Positions 17,692-27,443 of a stretch of DNA of 64,000 nt are shown here, piece by piece; position 1 is the first letter of the stretch; each line of letters begins with the position of its first letter. The translations under genes and the position numbers were made by a program. The notes under the pieces are model-generated. The model ran no database searches. It was not told where the DNA came from and saw only the letters and a program-made list of their open reading frames with translations. Source of the DNA: Sulfitobacter sp. LCG007 (GTDB lineage: Bacteria; Pseudomonadota; Alphaproteobacteria; Rhodobacterales; Rhodobacteraceae); the NCBI RefSeq assembly GCF_040801785.1, contig NZ_CP161805.1, positions 3,100,001 to 3,164,000 of the forward strand. Reading direction: 5' to 3'.

Positions 17692-18222
17692 ATGAAGACC
17701 GTCAAGGACTACATCCGCACCATCCCCGATTTCCCGCATGAGGGCATCATGTTCCGCGACGTGACGACGCTCTTTGCGGATCCGCGCGGATTCCGCATGG
17801 CAGTGGACCAGATGCTGCACCCCTATGCCGGGATCGGCATCGACAAGGTGGTGGGGCTTGAAGCGCGCGGTTTCATCCTTGGCGGCGCCATCGCGCACCA
17901 GCTTTCCCTGGGATTCGTGCCGATCCGCAAGAAGGGCAAACTGCCGGGCGCCACGATCAGCCAGGACTACCAGCTCGAATACGGCGAGGCGATCGTCGAG
18001 ATCCACGACAACGCCGTCGAACCCGGCGAGCGGATCCTTGTTGTCGACGACCTTCTGGCCACCGGTGGCACGGCCGAGGCGGGCATAAAGCTGATCGAAC
18101 GGCTGGGGGGCGTGATCGTGTCCTGCGCCTTCATCATCGACCTGCCGGAACTTGGCGGCCGGCGGAAGCTCGAGGCGATGGGCATGGACGTTCACGCGCT
18201 CTGCGAATTCGACGGCGCCTGA
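17692..18222 (+). CDS. apt: adenine phosphoribosyltransferase
   Basis: Converts adenine and PRPP to AMP in purine salvage. The 176-residue protein has the PRPP-binding motif [16 protein letters not shown] (about residues 118-133) and the N-terminal block [21 protein letters not shown] typical of Apt. [15 protein letters not shown] and IRKKGKLPG are further family blocks. It can salvage adenine released by the MtnP encoded nearby (15034-15906). Confidence 0.97.
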   Translation: MKTVKDYIRTIPDFPHEGIMFRDVTTLFADPRGFRMAVDQMLHPYAGIGIDKVVGLEARGFILGGAIAHQLSLGFVPIRKKGKLPGATISQDYQLEYGEAIVEIHDNAVEPGERILVVDDLLATGGTAEAGIKLIERLGGVIVSCAFIIDLPELGGRRKLEAMGMDVHALCEFDGA

Positions 18223-18363
18223 AGGCTCGGGCGGTCAGCCTCCGCCGATGCGTCTGCGGTCCGTGCGAGGCGTGCCCTTGTCGATGACCATCGCCCTGAC
18301 GCGCGGCAACGCCCGGTTCAAGCGTGAGACCGCGCGCATGACGATGCTCGTCCGACGGTCCGC

Positions 18364-19782
18364 TTACTGCGCGCGCAGCACCGCCCCGGGGTTCATGATC
18401 CCGAGAGGATCGAGCGCGGCCTTGATCGAGCGCATCGCCGAGAGCTTGGCCGGATCGCTGTAGCGCTCCAGATCCTCGACCTTGAGGCGGCCGATTCCGT
18501 GTTCGGCGCTGACCGAGCCTCCCATCTCGTGCACGAGGTCGTGCAGGGCACGCATGACGGCCGCGCTCTTGTCCTTCTCGTCGGCCTTGGTCCGCCCTTT
18601 CGCCGGAAAGACGTTGTAGTGCAGATTGCCGTCGCCCAGATGGCCAAAGCAGTTGATCCTGAAGTTCCCGATGGCGCGGACGAGGTCCGGAGCGCGCTGG
18701 ATGAATTCCGCAATCGCGCCGAGGGGCAGCGACAGGTCGTGGGAGGAAACCGCGCCGATCGCCCGATTGGCTTCGGGAATGCGTTCCCGCACGGCCCAGA
18801 AATCGCCTGCCTGTTGCATGTTCTGCGCGATCACGCCGTCCAGTACGATTCCTGCCTCGTTGCCCTCGGCAAAGAGCGTCTCAAGCGCCTGCTGCGGGTC
18901 GATGCCGCGCGGCAGGCTGATCTCAAGCAGGATGCTCCATTCCGGCGGCGTCTCGAACGGCAGACGCAGGTCTGGCTGTTTTTCGGCGAGAAAGTCGAAG
19001 CCCTGCCCCGAAATGAGCTCGAACGCTGTTACCATGTCGCCGAGCTGCTCGCGCGCCAGCGTCAACAGAGACAGCCCCGCGGCTGGCGAGGGCACCACGA
19101 ACAGCGCCGTACCCACGGCCGCCGGGCGGGGAAAGAGCTTCAGGGTGGCGGCAGTGATCACGCCAAGCGTTCCTTCCGCACCGATGAGAAGATTGCGCAG
19201 GTCATAACCGGTATTGTCCTTCCGGAGCCTGCGCAGCCCGTGCCAGATCTGACCGTCGGGAAGCACCGCCTCGAGCCCGAGACAGAGCTCGCGCGCATTT
19301 CCGTAGCGCAACACCGCGGTTCCGCCGGCGTTGGACGAGAGATTGCCCCCGATGCGCGCGGTTCCCTCGGCAGCCAGCGACAGCGGGAAGAGCCGACCGG
19401 AAGCTTCCGCCGCCGCCTGAGCTTCGGCGAGGATCACGCCGGCCTCGCAGATCATGGTGTTTTCCTCGGGCCAGATCCCGCGAATCCGGTTCATGCGTTC
19501 AAGCGACAGGATCAGCGGGGCCGCGCCGTCGGGCAGAAGCTGGCCACCGACAAGCCCGGTGCCGCCGCCATAGGGCAGGATGCCGACGCGATGCTCGGCG
19601 GCCAGCCGCACCAGGGTCGACACCTGTTCGACGGTTCGAGGCAGCGCCAGCAGACCCGACACACCGGAATAGCGCCCCCTGGGTTCCTCGAGATAGCGCG
19701 GCTCGGTCGGCCGCAGGACGTCCTCGGGGAGTTGCGCCTTGATAAGGCGCGCGAATTCGGGGGTCGCGTCGGTCAGCGTCAT
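18364..19782 (-). CDS. FAD-linked oxidase, GlcD/D-2-hydroxyacid dehydrogenase type
   Basis: A 472-residue flavoprotein of the VAO family. The N-terminal PCMH-type FAD domain has the glycine-rich PYGGGTGLVGGQ (about residues 70-81), GGNLSSNAGGTAVLRYG and GAEGTLGVITAATLKLFP. The C-terminal domain has INCFGHLGDGNLHYNV and ends with SAEHGIGRLKVEDLERYSDP and LDPLGIMNPGAVL. Likely substrates are D-lactate, glycolate or D-2-hydroxyglutarate; the sequence alone does not decide. No GlcE/GlcF partner is adjacent, which favours a single-subunit enzyme. It follows the MBL-fold gene by 37 bases on the same strand. Confidence 0.9.
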   Translation of the reverse strand: MTLTDATPEFARLIKAQLPEDVLRPTEPRYLEEPRGRYSGVSGLLALPRTVEQVSTLVRLAAEHRVGILPYGGGTGLVGGQLLPDGAAPLILSLERMNRIRGIWPEENTMICEAGVILAEAQAAAEASGRLFPLSLAAEGTARIGGNLSSNAGGTAVLRYGNARELCLGLEAVLPDGQIWHGLRRLRKDNTGYDLRNLLIGAEGTLGVITAATLKLFPRPAAVGTALFVVPSPAAGLSLLTLAREQLGDMVTAFELISGQGFDFLAEKQPDLRLPFETPPEWSILLEISLPRGIDPQQALETLFAEGNEAGIVLDGVIAQNMQQAGDFWAVRERIPEANRAIGAVSSHDLSLPLGAIAEFIQRAPDLVRAIGNFRINCFGHLGDGNLHYNVFPAKGRTKADEKDKSAAVMRALHDLVHEMGGSVSAEHGIGRLKVEDLERYSDPAKLSAMRSIKAALDPLGIMNPGAVLRAQ

Positions 19783-19819
19783 GCGCCATTGATCGGGCCA
19801 AGCCGAACCGGATGCAAGC

Positions 19820-20638
19820 CTAGTCGTCGCTGAGCCAGGTCGGTTCCAGCACCATGATCGTCGGGCGCGACGGCAGGCGGTCAAGGGAGATATCCAGTGC
19901 GGCCTCGCCGGTGCGCACGACAGCGAATTCGTCCGCCATTCCGAGGAGGAATGCGTCGAGCGCATAGCCTCCGAACCAGTGCATCGGGATCACGACCGAG
20001 GACTTCAACCGCTTCAATACCCGTATCATCGTCGGCAGATCGAGCGTCATGCCGCCGTCCACCGGCGCCATCACCACGTCGAGCCGTCCGATGGCGGCGT
20101 ATTGGTCGGCATCGGGTTCGTGGTGCAGATGGCCCAGATGCCCGATGCAGAGCCCGGCCATCTCGAAGATGAAGATGGAATTGCCGCGCGGTTCGGCGCC
20201 GCCGTATTGCGAGCGGATATCGGTGGAAACGTTTCTTACGAGAACCTCGCCCAGATCGAGGTGATGCTCGATCCCCTGTCCGAAGGGACCCCAGCCGGGC
20301 AACACATGCGGGATGGCGGGGTCGGGACTTGCGGTCCAGTGGGTCGCATGGGCGTGGTTCATGGTGACCACGTCGGGAATCATCCGGGTCGCCCCGGCAA
20401 AGCCGGTATAGTCGGTGATCATGTTGAGGCCGCCGTGGCTGCGGATCAGAAAGCTTGCATGGGTAATGTAGTGGATGCGAACCGTATCAGCGGCTACCGG
20501 CGAGAGGCTCGCCGGGATGATGTACTCGATACCCGGCGCGGAATTGGCCAGTGCGATGCAATGGCTCGGCTGGCGCGTCTGCGCGTTGGCGGGCACCGTG
20601 GCCAGAAGCATCAGCGAAACGAGCAGTCGGACGATCAT
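19820..20638 (-). CDS. exported MBL-fold (UlaG-like) protein with altered metal motif
   Basis: A 272-residue protein with a signal peptide (MIVRLLVSLMLLATVPANA). The beta-lactamase fold pattern includes IHYITHASFLIRS, GHLGHLHHEPDADQY, DVVMAPVDGG and VVIPMHWFGG. The usual HxHxDH metal motif reads HAHATH, with Thr replacing the metal-binding Asp (20339-20356). It may bind one metal ion or none, or use other ligands. GGAGGTCC precedes the ATG. It is likely cotranscribed with the FAD oxidase. Reaction unknown. Confidence 0.82.
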   Translation of the reverse strand: MIVRLLVSLMLLATVPANAQTRQPSHCIALANSAPGIEYIIPASLSPVAADTVRIHYITHASFLIRSHGGLNMITDYTGFAGATRMIPDVVTMNHAHATHWTASPDPAIPHVLPGWGPFGQGIEHHLDLGEVLVRNVSTDIRSQYGGAEPRGNSIFIFEMAGLCIGHLGHLHHEPDADQYAAIGRLDVVMAPVDGGMTLDLPTMIRVLKRLKSSVVIPMHWFGGYALDAFLLGMADEFAVVRTGEAALDISLDRLPSRPTIMVLEPTWLSDD

Positions 20639-20861
20639 GGCAGGACCTCCTGCGCCAGCATCCCGTTGCAGCGGCACCGAGTCCAGACCGTGGAATCGGG
20701 TTGCTGTCGGCGGACGGAAGCGCGCGGCACCGCATCGGCGCGCAATTTCCGAAAGATGGAAATGACTTAGCGGAGATGACCGATCCGACCGGGCAGATCA
20801 GGTGGGTCCAGGGTTGACGATGTCGTGAATGGCCACTGCCGGATATCGGGCAGCCGCGGGT

Positions 20862-21446
20862 TCAGCCTGCGCCCGTCTTGCCGCGCCGGTCGCTGCGCAG
20901 GCAGGCGTACAGGACGTGAGTGCGCCAGCGTCCGTCGATCTGGAGATAGCTTTGGGCGACGCCCTCGTACTTGAATCCGGTCTTTTCGAGAAGGCCGCGC
21001 GAAGCCTGGTTCTCGGGCAGGCAGGCTGCCTCTATGCGGCTGAGGTCCATGCGCGTGAAGGAATGGTGAACGACCGCGTCGATCGCCTCGCGCATGTATC
21101 CCCGTCGGGCAAACGGCTCTCCGGTCCAGTAGCCGAGCGTGCCAGCCTGGGCCGGGCCGCGCCGGATGTTGTCCAGCGTGATCGCGCCCAGCAGCATGTC
21201 GTCGTCGCGGCGCACCAGAAAGAGCGGCAGGGCCGTCCCTGCCGACACCGAACGCTGGGCCCAGTAGACGCGGTTCGTGAAGGCCTTCCGGGTGAGGTGA
21301 TCCTCGGCCCAGGACGGTTCCCAGGGGGTGAGGTATTCGATGCTCTGCACCCGAAGGGCCGACCATGCGCGAAAGTCGGAGTGGACAGGCGGGCGCAAGG
21401 TCATGCGCTCGGTCTCGATCCTGAGCTTGCGCAGGGACCGGAGCAT
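20862..21446 (-). CDS. GNAT acetyltransferase, RimJ/RimL type
   Basis: This 194-residue protein fits the ribosomal-protein-alanine acetyltransferase-like group. Its N-terminus has IETERMTLRPPVHSDFRAW. The acetyl-CoA region is LGYWTGEPFARRGYMREAIDAVVHHSF, and the C-terminal block is IEAACLPENQASRGLLEKTGFKYEG. It starts within the stop of the M16 peptidase gene (ATGA overlap) and ends the long minus-strand cox/thrC run. This gene order is conserved in Rhodobacterales. The acetylated substrate is unknown. Confidence 0.9.
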   Translation of the reverse strand: MLRSLRKLRIETERMTLRPPVHSDFRAWSALRVQSIEYLTPWEPSWAEDHLTRKAFTNRVYWAQRSVSAGTALPLFLVRRDDDMLLGAITLDNIRRGPAQAGTLGYWTGEPFARRGYMREAIDAVVHHSFTRMDLSRIEAACLPENQASRGLLEKTGFKYEGVAQSYLQIDGRWRTHVLYACLRSDRRGKTGAG

Positions 21447-22708
21447 CAGGCGGCCCGACGCTCCTGCAATTGTTGCAGGGTGGGGGCGGCATCGACAGGG
21501 CCATAAAGCGCCGCCGCCATCGGGGCACGACCCGCGATATCCTCGGCAAATTCTCGCACGTCTCCGGTGGTGACCGAATCGATCAGCGCCACGGTCTCTT
21601 CCAGAGGCGGCACGCGATCCCATATCTGCACCAGACGCGCGAGGCGTTCGGCCCGGTTCGACGGGCTTTCGAGCCCCATCAGCAGTCCCGCCTTCATCTG
21701 CGCCCGCGCGCGGGCGACCTCGGCAGGCGACATGTCATGGGCGGCGCGCTTCATTTCGTCGATCGTGATCTCGGCAAGCTGGGGCAGCTGTTCGCCGCTG
21801 GTCCCCGCATAGATCGTCGTCATGCCGGTATCCGCATAGGCGCCGGCCTGGGCGAAGATCGAATAGCACAGACCGCGATTTTCGCGCACCTCCTGGAAAA
21901 GCCGGCTCGACATGCCGCCGCCAAGCGCCGAGGCGTAGATCTGCGCGGTGTAGATCCGGTCGTCGCGGTAGCCGGGGCTTTCGAACGCAAGCGCGAAATG
22001 CGCCTGTTCGAGCGTCTTGACCTGACGCCGTTCGCCCCCCGAAAAGCGCGCCACGTCCACCTGTGCCATGGGCTTCGGGGTCATGTGGCCGAAAAGCTCG
22101 GTGGCAAGCTTCACGATCTGCTCGTGATCGACCGCGCCCGCCGCGGAAAGTATCATCTGTTCCGGCCCGTAATGCTGGCCGATGAAGGTGGAAAGATCCT
22201 CGCGATTGAAGTTCGTGACCCGCTCGGCAGGGCCGAGGATGGTGCGGCCGATGGGCTGGTCGGGATAGGCCTGTTCCTGGAGCCAGTCGAAGATCACGTC
22301 GTCCGGCGTATCGAGGGTCTGGCCGATCTCCTGCAGGATCACCCCGCGCTCGATCTCGATCTCGGAGGCCTCCAGCGTCGGATTCAGAAGGATGTCCGCA
22401 ATCACGTCAAGCGCGAGCGACACGTCGTTCTCCAGAACCCGCGCGTAATAGGCCGTCACCTCGCGGCTGGTGTAGGCATTGATATAGCCGCCCACATCCT
22501 CGATTGCCTCGGCGATCTGGAGAGAGCTGCGGCGCTTCGTGCCCTTGAAGGCCATGTGTTCCAGGAAATGCGCGATGCCGTTCTGGGCCGGGGCTTCATG
22601 GCGGGCGCCTGCGGTGACCCAGACCCCGACGGAGGCCGAGGCGAGGCCGGGCATGGTTTCGGTGACGATCCGAAAACCGTTCGGCAGGCGGTGCTGATTC
22701 AAAGTCAC
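21446..22708 (-). CDS. M16-family zinc metallopeptidase (mitochondrial-processing-peptidase-like)
   Basis: A 420-residue peptidase with the inverted zinc motif HFLEH (residues 47-51) and the downstream glutamate region IEIERGVILQEI (about residues 116-127). The rest follows the pitrilysin/MPP beta pattern, including a GGGMSSRLFQEVRENRGLCYSI block. No signal peptide is evident, so it probably acts in the cytoplasm. It starts four bases inside the end of thrC, so translation is coupled. The substrate is not known. Confidence 0.94.
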   Translation of the reverse strand: MTLNQHRLPNGFRIVTETMPGLASASVGVWVTAGARHEAPAQNGIAHFLEHMAFKGTKRRSSLQIAEAIEDVGGYINAYTSREVTAYYARVLENDVSLALDVIADILLNPTLEASEIEIERGVILQEIGQTLDTPDDVIFDWLQEQAYPDQPIGRTILGPAERVTNFNREDLSTFIGQHYGPEQMILSAAGAVDHEQIVKLATELFGHMTPKPMAQVDVARFSGGERRQVKTLEQAHFALAFESPGYRDDRIYTAQIYASALGGGMSSRLFQEVRENRGLCYSIFAQAGAYADTGMTTIYAGTSGEQLPQLAEITIDEMKRAAHDMSPAEVARARAQMKAGLLMGLESPSNRAERLARLVQIWDRVPPLEETVALIDSVTTGDVREFAEDIAGRAPMAAALYGPVDAAPTLQQLQERRAA

Positions 22709-24093
22709 GTGCGGATATTGTCCCTGATGTGCCGGGTGAGCGCGGCGAGGTCGTTTGGAAGCCGGGTCAGACGTTCCGGCTTGTCATACAGGTCGCCCAT
22801 GCGCGGAGGCAAGGGCGGGCGGGTGCCTGTCGCGGCTTCCACGGCGTCTGGAAACTTCGCCGGATGCGCGGTCGCAAGCGTGATCATCGGCGTGCCTGCC
22901 ACGCGATGTTCGCCGGCAACCTTCACCCCGACCGCGCTGTGCGGGCAGATCAGTTCGCCGCTCTGCGCGAGTGTCGCGGCGATGGTGGCGGAAGTCTCCT
23001 CTTCCGACGCCCTGCCCGAACTGAAATGCGATTGCAGCATCTCCAGCGCGCCCTGGCTGATGTCGAAACCGCCCGCCTTCAGTTCCTCCATCAACTGCGC
23101 CACGGCGCGCCCGTCGCGGTCGTAGGCGTCAAAAAGCGCGCGTTCGAAGTTCGACGATACCTGGATGTCCATGGAAGGGCTGATCGAGGGATGGGTTTCG
23201 CCCTTGCGATAGCCCTGCCCCTTCAGGCTGCGGTCGAGGATGTCGTTCTGGTTGGTCGCGACAACAAGCCGGTCGATGGGCAGGCCCATGCGCTTGGCGA
23301 TATAGCCCGCGAAAATATCGCCGAAATTGCCTGTGGGCACGGTGAAACTGACCGGGCGGTGCGGCGCGCCGAGGCTCACCGCGGCGGTGAAGTAGTAGAC
23401 GACCTGCGCCAGCACCCGCGCCCAGTTGATCGAGTTGACCCCCGCCAGCCGCACCCCATCGCGGAAGTCGAAGTCGTTGAACATGTCCTTGAGACGGGCC
23501 TGGCAGTCGTCGAAATCGCCGTCGATGGCCAGAGCGTGCACATTGTCCTCCGACGGGGTGGTCATCTGGCGCCGCTGGACCTCGGACACGCGCCCATGCG
23601 GGTAGAGGATGAAGACATCCACGTTGTCGAGACCGCGAAACGCCTCGATCGCGGCCGAGCCGGTGTCGCCCGAGGTCGCGCCGACGATGGTCACACGCTC
23701 GCCCTTGCGGCCCAGGGCAGTCTGGAACATCTGCCCGATGAGCTGCATCGCGAAATCCTTGAACGCGAGCGTGGGTCCGTGGAAGAGCTCGAGCAGGAAA
23801 TGGCCCTGGTCGATTTGCACGAGCGGGGCGCGGGCGGCATGGCCGAAGTCGACATAGGCGCGATCGATGCATCCCCGGAACTCTTCGACCGTAAAGGTGT
23901 CGCCGACGAAAGGGTACATCACGCGAAAGGCTGTCTCCTCGTAGCTCAGCCCTTCGAGGGTTGCGATCTCGGCCGGCAGCATCTGCGGGATTTCTTGCGG
24001 GACATAAAGGCCGCCGTCGCGTGCAAGCCCGGTCAGCATGGCCTGCTCGAAGTCCAGGACAGGTGCGGTGCCGCGGGTGGAGATGTATTTCAT
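22705..24093 (-). CDS. thrC: threonine synthase
   Basis: PLP enzyme converting O-phosphohomoserine to threonine. The 462-residue protein has the cofactor lysine K112 in LAFKDFAMQ, the N-terminal block MKYISTRGTAPVLDFEQAML, and GATSGDTGSAAIEAF for phosphate binding of PLP. Its length fits the longer, fungal/proteobacterial class. It overlaps surf1 upstream (4 bases) and the M16 gene downstream (4 bases). Confidence 0.97.
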   Translation of the reverse strand: MKYISTRGTAPVLDFEQAMLTGLARDGGLYVPQEIPQMLPAEIATLEGLSYEETAFRVMYPFVGDTFTVEEFRGCIDRAYVDFGHAARAPLVQIDQGHFLLELFHGPTLAFKDFAMQLIGQMFQTALGRKGERVTIVGATSGDTGSAAIEAFRGLDNVDVFILYPHGRVSEVQRRQMTTPSEDNVHALAIDGDFDDCQARLKDMFNDFDFRDGVRLAGVNSINWARVLAQVVYYFTAAVSLGAPHRPVSFTVPTGNFGDIFAGYIAKRMGLPIDRLVVATNQNDILDRSLKGQGYRKGETHPSISPSMDIQVSSNFERALFDAYDRDGRAVAQLMEELKAGGFDISQGALEMLQSHFSSGRASEEETSATIAATLAQSGELICPHSAVGVKVAGEHRVAGTPMITLATAHPAKFPDAVEAATGTRPPLPPRMGDLYDKPERLTRLPNDLAALTRHIRDNIRT

Positions 24094-24776
24094 GGCGCTT
24101 CGCCTTTCGTATTGTCGCGCGCCCGGCGCAGGAAGAACGCACTCATCGCCAGCCAGATCGCGGCGAGGGAAAACCAGGTGAGAGCGTATTGCAAGTGGTC
24201 GTTCGGAATACCTGCGGTGTCGACGGGCAATGGTGTCGGACCGGGGTCCGGCGGCGTCACGTCGCGGGCCACGACCAGAATCGGCTCGGTTCCGAGCGCG
24301 TCGGCCATGGCAGGCACATCCCGGGCGAACCAGAGATTCTGCGCGCTGTCCGGCTCAGGCGTGAAGCTGTCGCTTTCGCGCGGCCAGTGAAGGTTTCCGG
24401 TCACGGTGACACTCGCCGACGGCGGCGCGGCCTCGTTGACGTCGGTCGGGATGAAGCCCCGGTCGATCATCACCCTGCGGCCGTCTTCCATGACGAAGGG
24501 CGCGATGAGACGATATCCCGCGCCGACCTGCTTGATCGAGACCAGCACGTGCAGGTCCGGAGACCCGAATCTGCCAGTCACCGCGACGGGCAGGTAGCGA
24601 TCGCGCTCCGGGTCGGGCCGGCCGGGAAGCGCGACGGGCGGGGCCGAAATCCGGGCTTCGATGTCGGCGAGGATGCCCTCTTTCCAGGCCAGACGCTGCA
24701 TCTGCCAGAGCCCGAGACAGACCAGCACGGCGGCACCGCCGAGGCCGAAGATCAGCAGGAAGGCCAGACGGCGCAT
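24090..24776 (-). CDS. SURF1 cytochrome oxidase assembly factor
   Basis: A 228-residue inner-membrane protein with one N-terminal (LAFLLIFGLGGAAVLVCLGLW) and one C-terminal (YALTWFSLAAIWLAMSAFF) hydrophobic segment around a periplasmic domain. The family blocks GLWQMQRLAWK, the RYLPVAVTG stretch and IDRGFIP are present. SURF1 helps insert haem a into subunit I. It follows ctaE, separated by a terminator-like hairpin, and overlaps thrC, so it links respiration genes to the amino-acid gene by position only. Confidence 0.94.
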   Translation of the reverse strand: MRRLAFLLIFGLGGAAVLVCLGLWQMQRLAWKEGILADIEARISAPPVALPGRPDPERDRYLPVAVTGRFGSPDLHVLVSIKQVGAGYRLIAPFVMEDGRRVMIDRGFIPTDVNEAAPPSASVTVTGNLHWPRESDSFTPEPDSAQNLWFARDVPAMADALGTEPILVVARDVTPPDPGPTPLPVDTAGIPNDHLQYALTWFSLAAIWLAMSAFFLRRARDNTKGEAP

Positions 24777-24800
24777 CTTTTCTCCTTCGGGTCAAAGCAA

Positions 24801-24824
24801 AGGCGCGCGGAAAGCCGCGCGCCT
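24801..24824 (-). terminator. hairpin terminator after ctaE
   Basis: A perfect 10-bp stem (24801-24810 with 24815-24824) with a 4-base loop follows the ctaE stop by 45 bases. On the minus strand it is followed by TTTGCTTT. It should terminate or attenuate cox transcription before surf1-thrC. Confidence 0.82.
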
Positions 24825-24869
24825 GCCGGGTTCTGTTCGGGGTGCGGAGCTGCCGCGCCCCGGGCTCTG

Positions 24870-25676
24870 TCAGGCCGAGCCCCACATGTAGACGGCGAAG
24901 AACAGGAACAGCCAGACGACGTCGACGAAGTGCCAATACCAGGCGGCAGCCTCGAAACCGACATGCTGCTTGGGCGTGAAGTCGCCGCGCATGGCCCGCA
25001 GCCAGCAGATGAACAGGAAGATCGTCCCGATCACGACATGCATGCCGTGGAAGCCGGTCGCCATGAAGAAGGCCGAGAAGAAGATGTCGCCGCCAAAGGT
25101 CCAGTCGTCATGGGTCAGCAGGAGCCAGTATTCGTAGGCCTGCAGCGCCGTGAAACAGACTCCCAGCACGATCGAGATCGCCAGACCGTTGATCAGGTCC
25201 TTCCGGTTGTTCTCGTGCACGAGCGCATGGTGCGCCCAGGTCACCGCGCAGCCCGAAAGCAGCAGGATAAGGGTGTTGATCAGCGGAAGGTGGAAGGCGT
25301 CGACCGGGATGAACTCGGGCGGCGTGTATTCCGAGCCCTTGAAGTCGTTCATCGGGTAGATGGCCTGCTTGAAGAAGGCCCAGAACCAGGCCGCGAAGAA
25401 CATCACCTCGGACATGATGAAGAGGATGAAGCCGTAGCGCAGGCCCAGCCGGACGACCGGGGTGTGGTCCCCCACATGGCTTTCCGCGACCACCTCGGAC
25501 CACCAGGCGAACATGACATAAAGCGTCAGCGCGAGCCCGATGAAGAAGACAAAGGGTGTGATGGAATGAATCCAGAGCACCGCGCCCGTCAGCATGACGA
25601 AACCGCCCACTGCCCCGAGAAACGGCCAGATCGAGGGGTGCAGGATGTGGTAGTCGTGGTTCTTTACGTGGGCCAT
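24870..25676 (-). CDS. ctaE: cytochrome c oxidase subunit III
   Basis: A 268-residue membrane subunit with seven expected helices. The N-terminus [26 protein letters not shown] is typical. [23 protein letters not shown] carries the conserved glutamate. [14 protein letters not shown] and the C-terminal [21 protein letters not shown] are further signatures. It lies 13 bases after ctaG. Confidence 0.98.
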   Translation of the reverse strand: MAHVKNHDYHILHPSIWPFLGAVGGFVMLTGAVLWIHSITPFVFFIGLALTLYVMFAWWSEVVAESHVGDHTPVVRLGLRYGFILFIMSEVMFFAAWFWAFFKQAIYPMNDFKGSEYTPPEFIPVDAFHLPLINTLILLLSGCAVTWAHHALVHENNRKDLINGLAISIVLGVCFTALQAYEYWLLLTHDDWTFGGDIFFSAFFMATGFHGMHVVIGTIFLFICWLRAMRGDFTPKQHVGFEAAAWYWHFVDVVWLFLFFAVYMWGSA

Positions 25677-25689
25677 TCGCCTCGGTCCC

Positions 25690-26289
25690 TCAGTTGTATG
25701 TGGTCTGGTTCAGGCTGTTGTCGCCTGACGGATCTTCCGTCTCGAGCGCCGCGTAGCCATCGGGCAGGTCGATTTCGTAGAACGTATATGACAGCGTGAT
25801 CGTGTGTACAAACTTCCCGTCCTGATCCTCGACGATTTCCGGATCGACGTAGAAGGACACCGGCATCTGGACGCGCTCGCCCGGGGCAAGAACCTGTTCG
25901 GAGAAGCAGAAGCATTCGATCTTGTTGAAGTACCCGCCCGCCACATAGGGATATACGTTATAGGCCGCCTGCCCTGCGATGGGCTTGTCGGTCGGGTTGT
26001 AGGCCTCGAAGAAGGCCAGCCCGGTCTCGCCGATGCGAAGCTCCATCGAGCGCTCGAGCGGTTTGAATTCCCACGCCATTCCCGAATGGACGGATCCGTC
26101 GAAGCGAACGGTCACGGTACGGTCGAGAATCTGGTCGGAATCCGCGTCGGCCACCTGAGTGACGCCGCCGAACCCGGTCACGCGGCAGAACCAGTTGTAG
26201 AACGGCACGGAAGCCCAGGCGAGCGCGCCCATCACGATGACGACGCCGACAAGCTGCACCGCCGTTTTCTTCGTTCCCTGCAAAGCCAT
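25690..26289 (-). CDS. ctaG: cytochrome c oxidase assembly protein CtaG (Cox11 type)
   Basis: Copper chaperone that delivers copper to the CuB site of subunit I. It has 199 residues: one N-terminal anchor ([26 protein letters not shown]) and a periplasmic domain. The copper-binding CFCF lies in [28 protein letters not shown]. Its start shares one base with the stop of the small gene upstream. This is Cox11-type CtaG, not the unrelated Bacillus CtaG. Confidence 0.97.
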   Translation of the reverse strand: MALQGTKKTAVQLVGVVIVMGALAWASVPFYNWFCRVTGFGGVTQVADADSDQILDRTVTVRFDGSVHSGMAWEFKPLERSMELRIGETGLAFFEAYNPTDKPIAGQAAYNVYPYVAGGYFNKIECFCFSEQVLAPGERVQMPVSFYVDPEIVEDQDGKFVHTITLSYTFYEIDLPDGYAALETEDPSGDNSLNQTTYN

Positions 26290-26453
26290 CAGTCCGATAC
26301 CTCCGATGCGCGCGGCGGCTCGAAATCGCCCGAAGTGACCTTGGCGACGGTCAGCGCCATCACCAGCACCACAAAGGCCGCCAGCAACAGGCCTACGCCG
26401 ACATTGCGGCTGCGCCGGCGCTTGTGCAACTCGTGTTCGGCGTGAATTGCCAT
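26289..26453 (-). CDS. small single-pass membrane protein of the cox cluster
   Basis: A 54-residue protein with a basic N-terminus (HKRRRSRN) and one hydrophobic segment ([19 protein letters not shown], about residues 18-36). It sits between ctaB and ctaG with a one-base junction on each side (ATGA type). Small proteins of this kind, sometimes called CoxF-like, are usual at this spot in alphaproteobacteria. The N-terminus is fixed by the overlap with ctaB; the frame is open upstream inside ctaB. A role in oxidase assembly is inferred from position. Confidence 0.78.
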   Translation of the reverse strand: MAIHAEHELHKRRRSRNVGVGLLLAAFVVLVMALTVAKVTSGDFEPPRASEVSD

Positions 26454-27391
26454 CACCAGATCCCCGGCATGAATGCGCGCAGCACGGCTTCGACGAGGAT
26501 CGCGCTGAAATGGGCGAAGAGATACCACAGCGAGAGCCGGAAGAAGCGCTTCTCGACCGAGTAACCGTCCGCTTCCGCCGCCGCCTCGCTGCGCCGCCAG
26601 ATCGCGAAGGCGCCCTTCAGGAACAGCAGGTTGAAGATCACGGACACCGCCAGGTAGACAGGCCCGCCGATGGCAGAAAAGCCGGTGCCGACGGCAAGCG
26701 CTGCCAGCAGGACCGTATAGACCAGGATATGCGTGCGCGTGATCCTGCGGCCGTGGGTAACGGTCAGCATGGGAACGCCGGCATCGTCGTAGTCAGACCG
26801 CATGAACAGCGCGAGCGCCCAGAAGTGCGGCGGCGTCCACATGAAAATGAGCGCAAACATCAGCCAGGCTTCGAGCGGCGCGCTTCCGGTGGCGATGGTC
26901 CAGCCGATGACAGGCGGAAAGGCACCGGCGGCACCGCCGATGACGATGTTCTGCGGCGTCGACCGCTTGAGCCACATCGAATAGATGACGGCATAGAAGA
27001 AAATCGTGAAGGCCAGAAGCGCGGCCGACATGATATTGGCCGACAGGCCCAGCATCATCACCGAAAGAAACGACAGTCCCAGCCCGAAGCCCAGTGCCTC
27101 GCCCGGCTGTATCCTTCCCGACGGCACCGGGCGGCGCGCGGTGCGGCGCATGACGGCGTCGATATCGGCGTCCCACCACATGTTCAGGGCGCCCGACGCG
27201 CCCGCCCCGATGGCCAGGAACAGGATGGATGCGAAAGCCACGACAGGGTTCACGGATACCGGCGCGGCAAGCAGGCCCACCAGCGCCGTGAACACCACAA
27301 GCGACATGACCCGGGGCTTCATCAGGGCGAAGAAATCGCCGATCTGCGCCTCGTGTTCCTGAGTGGGGGTCGTATAGCCTACGTCGGACAT
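26453..27391 (-). CDS. ctaB: protohaem IX farnesyltransferase (haem O synthase)
   Basis: UbiA-family prenyltransferase that adds the farnesyl tail to haem B, the first step to haem A. This 312-residue protein has multiple membrane helices. The Asp-rich site lies in [19 protein letters not shown], and the second motif region in [13 protein letters not shown]. It lies between ctaC (52 bases upstream) and the small cox-cluster gene. The next enzyme, CtaA, is not in this window. Confidence 0.97.
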   Translation of the reverse strand: MSDVGYTTPTQEHEAQIGDFFALMKPRVMSLVVFTALVGLLAAPVSVNPVVAFASILFLAIGAGASGALNMWWDADIDAVMRRTARRPVPSGRIQPGEALGFGLGLSFLSVMMLGLSANIMSAALLAFTIFFYAVIYSMWLKRSTPQNIVIGGAAGAFPPVIGWTIATGSAPLEAWLMFALIFMWTPPHFWALALFMRSDYDDAGVPMLTVTHGRRITRTHILVYTVLLAALAVGTGFSAIGGPVYLAVSVIFNLLFLKGAFAIWRRSEAAAEADGYSVEKRFFRLSLWYLFAHFSAILVEAVLRAFMPGIW

Positions 27392-27443
27392 CCGCTTTCC
27401 TGCGTCGGTGAGGGGCGCGAGCCGGCGACCCGGCTCGGCGCGA

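Noticed and set aside
18235-18339. 34-residue minus-strand frame (MRAVSRLNRALP...) in the apt/FAD oxidase gap
   Set aside because: Arg-rich, no signal peptide, weak ribosome site and no partner; not enough support for a gene.
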